Shown here: piece after piece, positions 1-8,400 of the stretch
Position numbering within the stretch: position 1 is the stretch's first letter
How the letters are laid out: each line of letters starts with the position of its first letter
From: Phoronis ovalis
Lineage: Eukaryota; Phoronida; Phoronidae
DNA length: 13,830 nucleotides
Reading direction: 5' to 3'
Assembly: GCA_028565635.1 (NCBI GenBank)
Contig: JAOXYB010018472.1
Span: 4,438-18,267, forward strand
Program-made: the position numbers and the translations under genes
Notes under the pieces: generated by a model
Told to the model about the DNA's origin: nothing
Databases searched by the model: none
The model's input: the letters and a program-made list of their open reading frames with translations, nothing else

Positions 1-165
1 TTAAACGTTAAAGAAGCTTTAAGAAAAACTTTCCGGGTGCTTCTCTAACATGTTCCATGTCACGTGAATCATTAAACGTTAAAGAAGCTTTAAGAAAAAC
101 TTTCCGGGTGCTTCTCTAACATGTTCCATGTCACGTGAATCATTAAACAGTTAAAGAAGCTTTAA
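1..165. repeat. 71-bp tandem repeat, two full copies plus a partial third
   Basis: Positions 1-71 and 72-142 are identical by eye. A third copy starts at 143 with one inserted base and breaks off after TTAAAGAAGCTTTAA (151-165). Each full unit carries that 15-mer (8-22, 79-93) and the E-box palindrome CACGTG (61-66, 132-137). The 15-mer recurs once far away at 4712-4726, in OAZ intron 1. The array runs off the left edge of the window, so its true copy number is unknown. No coding potential is apparent. Confidence 0.93.
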
Positions 166-1509
166 CTTCTTCATCGTACGCTGTTCCATCATTGTGCAAT
201 TACGAGTCCGGAGACATAGATAGCTCCGCAGCTCATTTAGAGCGCCTCCTTTTATAGAAACAGTGATTCCGCTTTTCGTTGATAAATAGATATCTGGATT
301 CTTCATTTTCAATTAGAACTAGTACATTTGTTTTGTTTGCATACTTGTTGCAACATCATGATGAATACTTTCATTTAAATGGCTGCAAAGTATCAGTAGA
401 GTACTTGGTCCAACAAAACCACCGTGAACATGTATTAGACTTAACAACTAATTTATTAAATACATATGTTACCAGATTTACATCTACAAGTATAAATCTA
501 CATATATGCAATGTCTAGAAGCTCCAAATAATGAATTACAGAGTATATCCAGACCGATAGAAACCTCGTGGTTGAGGAATTCTTTGGTTTGCAGGACTAA
601 TCATCCGTGAATATAAAGACTTATCTTACTACTCAACATTTCACACTAATGATAGCTGGTTAAAGTCTTCATAATTTTGTGAAGCACCTAATACTTAAAT
701 ACCAGGTGTGGACATCATCATATTTAGTCATCATGTCCTGCGCTATCCAATAACACTGCTATTAGTATCATCTTTTGCAAAAAAAGGATGAAGCTAGTAA
801 ACCCTGGGCATTGCAAGAAACAACAATGTGAGAAGTAGTCATGTCTCTGAACATATTTATAAAAGCAGCAAACGTAACTTTCAGATACGTTTACACACAG
901 AAAAGAAATTAATTGGGTTAGTAAATCCAACTAAACCACATCTGTGAAACAATTGAACAAAGCTACTTTACATCCTCTTGAAATCATGCCAATAGTAAGT
1001 TGCTAGGGTTTTAGTTGTACATATTATTTCTAATGAAACCTCAACATGCTGATGTTATCTTGACAACTAGCATTCCGTACAGATTACAAATTTGCCACGT
1101 TTTCCCACTAACAGGTTGGTGGATAGAGAAGCTAGAAGTACAATCTACTGCTGACCTACTACCTACTTACTACCTACTACTTGACATAATGGCCATCACC
1201 AATGACCTAAATTGCACTTTCATGAAAAATGTGGTTTTGTTGGAATGACAACCTTGAACTTACTGAAGGCACTTAGATTGTACATATGATGCTGAAAACT
1301 TTATGCCATGTGAAAGCTGTGAACAAACAATATGTGCCACCAATGTATTAAACTTGCACGGAATACAAAAAATACACTCCCAAACATATGAAAGCGTGTA
1401 ACACAGATTCAATTGGAATAAATGCATAAATTTCAAAATCTTGACACCATAGTAAATTTTTAAATCACATTTTTTTTCAATTTTTTTCCTTTTAATTTGT
1501 TTTTGCTTT
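166..1509. other. Non-coding interval without a recognisable gene
   Basis: I see no conserved protein segment, RNA gene or convincing exon here. The open frames are short and AT-biased, with no family resemblance. Minor structure includes a short CTAC-rich simple repeat at about 1146-1182 and a T-rich/A-rich tract near 1460-1525. Part of this interval may be the distal 3' UTR of the minus-strand antizyme gene or the far flank of a gene to the left. Confidence 0.6.
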
Positions 1510-1515
1510 TTTATT
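1510..1515 (-). terminator. Candidate poly(A) signal AATAAA for the antizyme gene
   Basis: TTTATT on the plus strand reads AATAAA on the minus strand. It is the first canonical signal I find downstream of the OAZ stop codon (2122), implying a 3' UTR of about 600 bases. It sits in a very A-rich minus-strand tract, so a chance match is quite possible. No strong GU-rich downstream element is evident. Confidence 0.3.
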
Positions 1516-2121
1516 TTTTTAATCTGGTAACGTGTCCAAGCTACTAACAGGGGGCAGAGATATAAAAACACTGGCAACAGTTCAGTAACCCGTAGCTGCC
1601 TACAAACTGACTTCACCAATGGAAGGCATGTGGTATAGGCAGTTAAGGACACTATGTACACAACGAAAAACACCTCGGAGCACTCATCAAAATAGAATAA
1701 CATTCCTGTACACTTGTAGGTTGTGTTAACTGTGGTCCAAAGTCAAAAATATTACTGCGGCAGTTTCTTATGTTGTGCAATGTTGTCTGTACCCCATACA
1801 CTGCACTTTGTCCTCACTTTGTGACATTTCATTCATATAATTATGGGCTCAAAAGCATACTAGCAGAAACTGTTGAAAATGTACATGTGCTTCTTTAAGA
1901 CAACACCAGATTATTTTCTACACAGTACTACCCTCTTACACTTTTGTAGTTCCTAATTATACACATATGAAGTCACAAAAACTTTAAGATGAAGTACAAT
2001 GCAAATAATGGAAACACAGTGGTATATGGAGGTTGAATGGAGGTTGAATATGATCTTCATTTCTCAGTATGGTGAAGGTATTGCCAGTGTTCTTATTGTC
2101 GTGGGGCTAATGTCGGGGCTC
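1516..2121 (-). other. Probable antizyme 3' UTR
   Basis: This lies between the OAZ stop codon and the first minus-strand AATAAA. No coding resemblance is seen on either strand. An 11-bp unit GGAGGTTGAAT is tandemly doubled at about 2027-2048. The extent depends on the uncertain poly(A) signal. Confidence 0.35.
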
Positions 2122-2231
2122 TCACTCGATAGCATACGCCATGAACATCAAGTCCGGAGCTTTTGGTACCAGTGGATGGTTCGGAGCAACCGACACAAAT
2201 CCCAAGAACATAAACGTTCGGATTAGAAGGG
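2122..2231 (-). CDS. OAZ: OAZ coding exon 4 (C-terminus and stop)
   Basis: The acceptor GTTTGTTTCAG is followed by two bases that complete Ala163, then LLIRTFMFLGFVSVAPNHPL and VPKAPDLMFMAYAIE, then TGA at 2124-2122. Human OAZ1 reads LLRTFSFLGF, HPLVPKRPDACFMAYTFE here and has a further acidic tail of roughly eight residues, which is absent in this protein. Confidence 0.97.
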
Positions 2232-4932
2232 CTGAAACAAACACCAGAAGACATAGAAACAGTTCGGAAATATAGTTTAAACTCAAAATCACAAGTCGAT
2301 ATTTGTTTTTACAACATATTGTATACATTATACAAGCAGGCTTGTCTGAATCTCCACTCTCTTGCAGAATGCTTCCTATATTAGTAACTATTACATGACT
2401 TGACAACAAGCATTCGTATTAGTGAACCTCCCAACAAAGTACTCCATAGTAGAAAGCACCCTATGCCAAATGTCTCTCCCATTACTTCAGAGCCATTTTT
2501 TCCCCCACCATTTTCACATACAGTACCACCAATCATGAAACTATTAGGAAAATGTATCTCTGACTCTGGGCTAAAGTAAATTTTAGTCGACGATGTATAA
2601 GTATGTTCGAATTAAATGCTGCAATCGGAGTCTTACCACGATCACTGCGGTCCTTCCTGAAGCAGACAATCACATGAGTGCAGTTTAATACTTCTTCCGC
2701 GTACTCTAGTAGAGTAACAAAGCTAGAAAAAATAAAGTTTACATAAACTGTTAATCTGTTATAGGACTGAAAATACTGCATATACCTTATGAAAGCTACA
2801 CAAATGTTTGGAGCATCCGTAATTATAATTTGTGACCAAGTCACGTGTAAACTGTAAATAACAAGGTATGTTTAGAGGTATGTTAAGGTTGAACATGGAA
2901 ACATTAGTGAGTTTACATATATGTTTGCAGAGGCAGACTGAAATTCTTGACAATGCTGATAATGTTAAATTGAAATTTGTTCATGTCTTCCTTTTAGAAC
3001 ATACTCCTACAAGTCACCAACAAATACATTTGGCATTATAGCAAACTGTGCATTAACTATTAATATACCTACACTTGCTTGGGGCTCATATAAAAGGAAA
3101 ACAGGATCTGAATTATGTCAGATTAACTATTTTGTAGAACACAGCTCACCTTTCCTTGGACCCTTCTGGCAATATTCCATTGGGGATTTCCACGTACAGC
3201 CTGCGGTCCAGAACTAGGGTTTCCCAGCTCACTTCTAAACTGTCTGTCAGACTAATCCGAATACACAAACTCGAGGCAGTCTGTGTGTTCACTACACCAT
3301 TATCAAGGTTTGATCTCGATGTAGTGGAGACAGGGGGCTCTTTCGAAGTCCCCACGCCGCTGCCCTCTGTCAATACTGACACGTTGGCGGCATGGGGGAC
3401 ATCAGGAACACCACAGAGGCCCTGGACCCAGACGTATTGAATAGCGAGGGGTCTCAAGACTACAAATAAAAAACCTTAATAAAATGATAGCAATAGTCTG
3501 ATTTAAGGAAAAATATAAACCAAATGTAATGTAGGGTTATATTAATTTTAGTAAAGTATATTTTTGATAAATCAATAAACAAATACAAATTACATAAAAT
3601 GAAACAGAGTACATGCAGTAAGATATTGGAAACGTTGGCACATAATGGGTCGACATCTGAAGCTTAAAACAGTATTTATCACTAATGATAGTATAGATAT
3701 AAACACATTGGGCAGATCATAGATATCTTGATCAATGTGCAACATTTTGTTGAGCGCACAAGTGTCAGTAAGCCTTTACAACACAAAAAAATACCAACGT
3801 TTTTGATACCTTGACATGGCTTCAGAAGGCTCCTACCAAGACTCAGACTTTCTGTGATTACAATATTTAAAACCACTTAAATTATTTCAAAATTCCAGGT
3901 CATCAAACAATAACTTATAAGCACACAAATTGAAATTATAATTACTCCTATTGTTGCTTCTTTTTTATTTCAAAGTGAAACAAATCACAAAAACCAACTT
4001 TTTCAATACCTTAATTTACAATGCTCAGATCAACTTTAATATTCTGAGCCAAGACTGAGGTAGAAAAATCCATATGATGATGAAGAAAAAGAAAGTATAA
4101 TGTAAAATAACAATTTATAGTGTAGTTGTTTGTAAATTGTTTATCCCTTTTCAAGGATAGCCCTTATTCCCTTTGAAGGCTCATTTTCTTATTTTGGTCT
4201 GATTCCACAGTTTCAGGCCCTGGGGTATAGTGAATAGTAAACATGTTGGTTAATAACATCACGTAAAAGGGTTATTTTTACAAACAAAACATGTGAATGT
4301 GCATTACACAGTTATGGTTAATACATCTGTTGATGAAATATACAAAAAGCGTTCTTATTTGATTTTCTGTATGCAGCATTTAGTGTCTCACTTACCTGGA
4401 TATTTTAATTCAAATACAACAGTGATAAGGGTACATCTAAAATGTCTTTTAGTCAGAGGTCGGAATTTAAAATGGAAAAACGCATCTAGGGGCTGTTTCA
4501 AAACCTTTTTATATACATCCAGTATTACGCAACCTAATACTCTAGAACAAAGGCGGCCATTTTGGACTTTGACGCAGATACTTTTTCCAATTGATTAAAC
4601 AAGCAAAAATGCCAAATTTGGGGAAATATAAAACCTTAGATGTACTAAAACATTATCACACAAGCATTAGCATTCAATGCCATTGCAAATTACCATAAAC
4701 GGCCAAATTAATTAAAGAAGCTTTAAGTTTTTAAGAGTAAAAATGAATAGGTTACCAGTACCGAGTCAAAATTTAGGACGACAATATCACTACTGTATGA
4801 AAATCGCTAATCATATGGTTTATAATTCGTCCATACTTACTCTGAAATTGACGGCATACTGCTTTCCTTTTCTTCTTCTTGCGGGCCAAAGTTTTGGTCA
4901 ATAATAATTGCCTTCGCGGCACTTGCTAACAT
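2122..4932 (-). CDS. OAZ: Ornithine decarboxylase antizyme, four coding exons, programmed +1 frameshift
   Basis: Antizyme binds ornithine decarboxylase monomers, sends them to the 26S proteasome without ubiquitin, and restrains polyamine uptake. Coding exons, in minus order, are 4932-4841, 3459-3150, 2722-2637 and 2231-2122. All introns are GT-AG and the phases join exactly. The zero frame gives 49 codons ending LGPGPLWCS, then UGA, matching the GPGPRWCS-stop of human OAZ1. Skipping one U yields 149 further residues, 198 in all (human OAZ1 is 228). Conserved blocks are LYVEIPNGILPEGSKE (exon 2), FVTLLEYAEEVL and HVIVCFRKDRSDR (exon 3), and FMFLGF, NHPLVPKAPD and FMAYAIE at the C-terminus (exon 4). 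The start is the first ATG after an in-frame TAA at 4965-4963. A second in-frame ATG is codon 26. The family assignment is secure; which vertebrate paralogue it corresponds to is not implied. Confidence 0.97.
2637..2722 (-). CDS. OAZ: OAZ coding exon 3
   Basis: The acceptor TTTTTTCTAG precedes the single base that completes Ser134. Twenty-eight codons follow (FVTLLEYAEEVL, then HVIVCFRKDRSDR), and the exon ends with one base before GTAAGA. This segment matches human [28 protein letters not shown], part of the antizyme fold that contacts ornithine decarboxylase. Confidence 0.96.
3150..3459 (-). CDS. OAZ: OAZ coding exon 2, containing the frameshift site
   Basis: The acceptor is TTTGTAG and the donor is AAAG|GTGAGC. 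The first 55 bases are read in the zero frame to Ser49. After UGA, the +1 frame gives DVPHAANV, a serine/threonine-rich variable linker, then IRISLTDSLEVSWETLVLDRRLYVEIPNGILPEGSKE in family order. Human OAZ1 has [34 protein letters not shown] at the same place. The +1 frame is open across the whole exon, so automatic prediction could miss the frameshift by choosing another exon 1 junction. Confidence 0.96.
3335..3400 (-). promoter_or_regulatory. OAZ: RNA stem, possibly a pseudoknot, stimulating the frameshift
   Basis: One base after the UGA, GUCCCC (3400-3395) pairs with GGGGAC (3353-3348). After a bulged C (3394), AUGCCGC (3393-3387) pairs with GCGGCGU (3360-3354), including one G-U pair. 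This makes 13 base pairs around a single bulge. Inside the loop, UGUCA-GUAU-UGACA (3381-3368) forms a small hairpin. Loop bases GGGC (3365-3362) could also pair with GCCC (3338-3335) beyond the stem, giving an H-type pseudoknot. Vertebrate antizyme mRNAs carry a stimulatory pseudoknot at this place. The stem is read directly; the pseudoknot is inference. Confidence 0.75.
3402..3407 (-). promoter_or_regulatory. OAZ: Programmed +1 ribosomal frameshift site UCC-UGA
   Basis: On the minus strand, TCC (3407-3405) is followed by the zero-frame stop TGA (3404-3402) and T at 3401. The surrounding 15-mer TGTGGTGTTCCTGAT differs from the mammalian OAZ1 site by little more than synonymous changes. In the family, polyamines promote reading UCC-U-GAU, so the product responds to the metabolite it controls. 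All conserved antizyme sequence after residue 49 lies in the +1 frame, which is direct evidence that the shift is required. Confidence 0.95.
4436..4580. repeat. Dispersed repeat, copy A
   Basis: The blocks ATCTAAAATGTCTT, AATTTAAAATGG, AAAACGCAT and AGGGGCT, in that order and spacing, match the segment at about 12990-13067 with small gaps. A GGCGGCCATTTTGGA block (4552-4566) resembles CCCGGCCATTTTCCA near 12949-12963, but on the other side of the match. The element is short, non-coding and of unknown class. Confidence 0.65.
4712..4726. repeat. Isolated copy of the 15-mer TTAAAGAAGCTTTAA
   Basis: It is identical to the 15-mer in each unit of the tandem array at 1-165 but lies about 4.5 kb away without the rest of the unit. 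It may mark a terminal fragment of the same mobile family, or be chance in AT-rich DNA. Confidence 0.5.
4841..4932 (-). CDS. OAZ: OAZ coding exon 1 (zero frame, residues 1-30)
   Basis: It opens with ATG at 4932-4930 and ends with two bases (GA) before a strong GTAAGT donor (4840-4835). Residues begin MLASAAKAIII and continue into an acidic stretch QEEEKESS. The two spare bases pair with the first T of exon 2 to make Asp31, which puts exon 2 into the frame that reaches WCS-UGA. An in-frame ATG at codon 26 offers a shorter start, as in vertebrate OAZ1, which uses two start codons. Confidence 0.88.
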
Positions 4933-5455
4933 GCTCGAAAATAATTTCTCTAGAAAATATTTTTACTTCTTTCCGCTTCGGAAATTTCTCTGGTTAAAAC
5001 CAGATGGCGTGAATAATAAAATACGTCGCAGATACGTCATCGGAAACAGACGATAAAGATAACCTAAATCATTGTTTTTATTATTCTAAATAATATGTAA
5101 AAAAGTCTCACAACACTATATAAAGCATATATATATAATTTCAAACTATATTTATATATATTTTGTTACATATGACAGCTATAATCTTTGACAATTAGAA
5201 ATGTCTTCTATTGTTGCTAAATAGAATATTCGGTTAATCTTGTTCCATAAGATAACGAACCAACTGTTTCTTTTTAATAAATCTTTCCCATGAGATAATT
5301 TATTCCTTTAAAATTATGTTCAAATATTTTTAATCAAGGAATATATTTTTCTCAACCTTATAAGCTATAAATAATATTTCATGAAAACAGTACTCATGTT
5401 GCCCTGTAATGTACTTCCGTGTTATTTGCCGCAAGGGGTCGGTGCAATATAGAAA
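4933..5455. promoter_or_regulatory. Probable bidirectional promoter between OAZ and DCTN6
   Basis: The two start codons face away from each other across 523 bp, which must contain both 5' UTRs and both transcription starts. The OAZ side has an inverted TTCCG-CTT-CGGAA (4971-4983) with ETS-like GGAA cores, a YY1-like GATGGCG (5003-5009) and a CRE/ATF-like TACGTCAT (5033-5040). The DCTN6 side has an ETS-like ACTTCCG (5413-5419). The middle (about 5090-5165) is very AT-rich with TATATA runs. The motifs are short, so they are suggestive only; the geometry is the stronger evidence. Confidence 0.6.
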
Positions 5456-5484
5456 ATGGATACCCCTGTCAAGCCGAAGGCTAA
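5456..5484 (+). CDS. DCTN6: DCTN6 coding exon 1 (residues 1-9 plus two bases)
   Basis: ATG is followed by DTPVKPKA and the bases AA, then a GTGAGT donor (5485-5490). AA joins the first A of exon 2 to give Lys10. The exon is tiny, but the start context, strong donor and exact phase support it, and human DCTN6 also has about ten residues before the first beta-strand. Confidence 0.88.
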
Positions 5485-8400
5485 GTGAGTTGAATTTCTG
5501 GATATACTCCCATTATTTAATACCAAATGCAATTCGAACTATGTTTTAACTTAACCAATAACACAGTGTATCCTTATGAGTAGAACTGCATTGCCTAGAT
5601 ACTATGAGTACAGGTTAAAAGACCACCCAAGAAACCAATTTTGGCAATGGCCATTGCAGTACGTTCTTTTTACTCTTACAGTCTTAGTCTTACTCTTAGT
5701 AATAATAATAATATGCCGAAATCCGACGTCTTGACTTTCCTATTCAAAAGCCATCGTCTTCCGAAATTAACAAAAACGATGGAAATTCTCATACACCACT
5801 GCTTCGATGGTCTTGGTTTGTTATTAGGTAGTGGCTAAACGTCCGGTTACCGGACGGCGTGTATTGGGGCTAAACGTCCGGACATCGAGAAATCTCGCGA
5901 GCACATCGTTCTGCTGGACGTTTTGCTTACTTGTCCGGTCAAATAAAACTTCACTTACGTCCCAGGACTTAAATGGTTAACTGAAAATGTTCAATCCTTA
6001 TACAATAGATTGCCCTTTTTTGAGCCTTGGCGGCAACCGCATTGTGACATGTGAAAAACTGAGATACAAAGTATCTTTAAGTCTTTCAGAGGCTGCTTAG
6101 AGGGATCGTGCATGCACCCAGTTTTAATGAATTTTTTTTTCTTTCCACATACATGTATGGGGCATTCTTCTACTTGCAATTAATAAAACATGACAACTGT
6201 CGTAAGTATTAACTGCACGAATATTAATCTTAATGTTTTGTTCTTTTGAAGTGTAAAGCTGCAACAGTTTAATACAATTACAATTTGTTCTTGGAGATAC
6301 AATGTTTCAATATTTTCTTGTGAGGCAAGTATACTGAGTTAAAAATAGACCATGGAGCTGTTACAAATACGATTTCTCCTGCCCGGAAAAAGCCGAGGTG
6401 ATATGAATGGATGTCCGGACGTTTAGCCCCAAGTACCTCAGTACCACCCCGGGGTTTGGACCAAAATGTAAGGATAGTGATCTCCCCAGGGTGTGCGCAG
6501 GGATCTTGTGTTAAAGTTGTTGACAATAGACCACTACAGTCACATGTAAAATTGAATACCAGGTCGTGCTGACATTGAGTTAACATAAGAAATTTAGTCT
6601 ATTTGCTTTCGGTTTGGGCACTTTTTTGGCAATTCAATGTTCTCTTTCATGTCATGGTTTTATATTCTCTGCGTGTTCTAACATTATTCTATCTGTTTTC
6701 TGCTGGAGTATCGAATACTGGAATTCATGCTTAAACATTTTTTGTTTTACTTCAGATTTTATTAACTTCTTAACGTGGGCCGGAGATCGAATTCATGACT
6801 GTTTACTCATATTTCGAAGTACATTTGTGATCTTAATCCTCTCAAGATAACGCTAGATATCCAGAAGTGTTCTTTCCCTTTCCTTAGATGCACCCTGGTT
6901 GTATTTCGCATTTTAAAGGATTTCGGGAACATGTACCCCCATTGTACACAGACTTACGATTACAGAGTTCGCATTTTTAGATAATGTAAGCATATAAATC
7001 AAGAAGTAAATCAAATATAAGCTCGTTATCTATTGTAACTCAAAGTCAAACTAACATTTTCAGAAGAAACTAGTCCTAATAATAGGCCCATTCTTTGACG
7101 TATCAGTCCTAACATTTTACTATTAAAAAACTATCATCTTTCCAATTTAATAAAAACACCCCAACATATGATGAAATTATTGATATAGCAATACTATGAT
7201 GGTCTTAGTCAGTTATTATCATGAATACAATTCTACACGTGTACACAAGTCAGGTGGTTAAAAATAAGTGTAAATCAATGTTGACTCCAGGCATTACGGT
7301 CGCTTCGAATTTATTAAGTTAAATTCGTAAAAATTCGTTAAAATTCATCAAATGTTGTGGCATGAGCCATGACATATATTTTTCACTTGATAACAACGAG
7401 GTAGTGGCTAAACGTCCGGTTACCAGGCGGCGTATCTTTGGTGGGGGTGTGCAGCCCAGTTGAAAATTTTGGATTTGGATTGTATACTTCTTACTGTATT
7501 TTTTTGGATTGCTACCGTAAATAAATTCAAAAATTTGGATTGCTACCCAATGCTTACAGCAAATAATTTGGATTAATTTTAGGTTTGTATCCATAACATT
7601 TTTTTTGAAATTTGGTTTGTATCAGTCTATTTGCATAAAAATGGATTGCTACTCAAATATTTTAAAATTTTGGATTGCTACCCTTATATTTCATAAAATT
7701 TGGATTGCTATCCTTATATTTCAAAAAATGTTGATTAGGTTTGCTACAACAAGCTAAAATTTTGGATTGGGTTGGGTGGTACATCCCCATAGTCAAAAAA
7801 ACATGAGTCCCCCCCGGGTGCAAACCCTGACTCAAATGCATTTCCGAATGGCTGCCGAGTGTTTCAGATGATTATGAAAATATTTTGTTTCTTTCTAGAG
7901 TTAAGGTGGCTCAAGGTGCACTTGTATGTGATGAATGCGAGCTGGTGGGTGAAGTCACTATAGGTAAGTTGACCAGCAAATTAATACTCCTACAACTTAA
8001 GTCAGCTTTTAAAAAAATCCTGCAGTATGGTACAGGATTTCTTGAAGGTATATATCATCACTTTGACGTTACTGTAGTTATGCACCATGCAACATATTGT
8101 CTAAAGTAATGTGTTCTTTGTAGGAGCCAGAACAGTTATTCATCCTAAAGCAAAAATAACAGCTGAAGCTGGTCCAATCATCATAGGAGAAAATAATCTC
8201 ATTGAAGAGCAAGCTCAAATTATAAACAGGTAGAACTTCAAAACAATATAACACAAATGAGTATCTGGCATTTTCATCTTCTAACAGCAAAATTTCACCA
8301 GAAGAATGAAATACTCTCTTCTATTACAATTAAAAATTAATAATTATGTCTGCAGTGATGTGACAGAAAATCATCCTGTAAAATAATATAATAATATAAT

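Larger units (their letters stand above)
3460..4840 (-). other. OAZ: OAZ intron 1 (1381 bp)
   Basis: It runs from the GTAAGT donor next to exon 1 to the TTTTTTATTTGTAG acceptor of exon 2. It contains one copy of a dispersed repeat (about 4436-4580) and one copy of the 15-mer from the left-edge tandem array (4712-4726). I see no gene nested inside it. Confidence 0.85.
5485..7898 (+). other. DCTN6: DCTN6 intron 1 (2414 bp), repeat-rich
   Basis: It is bounded by GTGAGT and TTTCTTTCTAG. It contains the GGCTAAACGTCCGG repeat family, a 22-bp perfect inverted repeat and the TTTGGATTGCTACCC array, all listed separately. It also contains a 14-bp perfect palindrome GCAATGGCCATTGC (5644-5657) and TCTCGCGAG (5892-5900). 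I see no gene nested inside it. Confidence 0.85.

Noticed and set aside
218-275. tRNA-like stretch GCAGCTCATTTAGAGCGCC
   Set aside because: It resembles a D-arm, but no anticodon stem, T-arm or acceptor stem can be paired around it.
1260-1703. Minus-strand open frame of 147 codons
   Set aside because: It is the longest single frame in the window but it is low complexity (lysine/isoleucine runs from an A-rich tract). It shows no domain and no codon bias, and probably lies in or beyond the antizyme 3' UTR.
3156-3440. Plus-strand open frame of 94 codons
   Set aside because: It is antisense to OAZ exon 2 and stays open because that exon is GC-richer. It has no family resemblance, and the minus strand carries conserved antizyme sequence with splice sites.
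3835-3915. Possible box C/D snoRNA in OAZ intron 1 (TGATGA and CTGA on the minus strand)
   Set aside because: Box C starts with T instead of a purine, there is no terminal stem, and no credible D' or guide region is visible.
6770-6810. tRNA-derived SINE promoter (GATCGAATTC resembling a B box)
   Set aside because: There is no matching A box at the right distance and no A-rich or T-rich tail, and the match is short enough to be chance.
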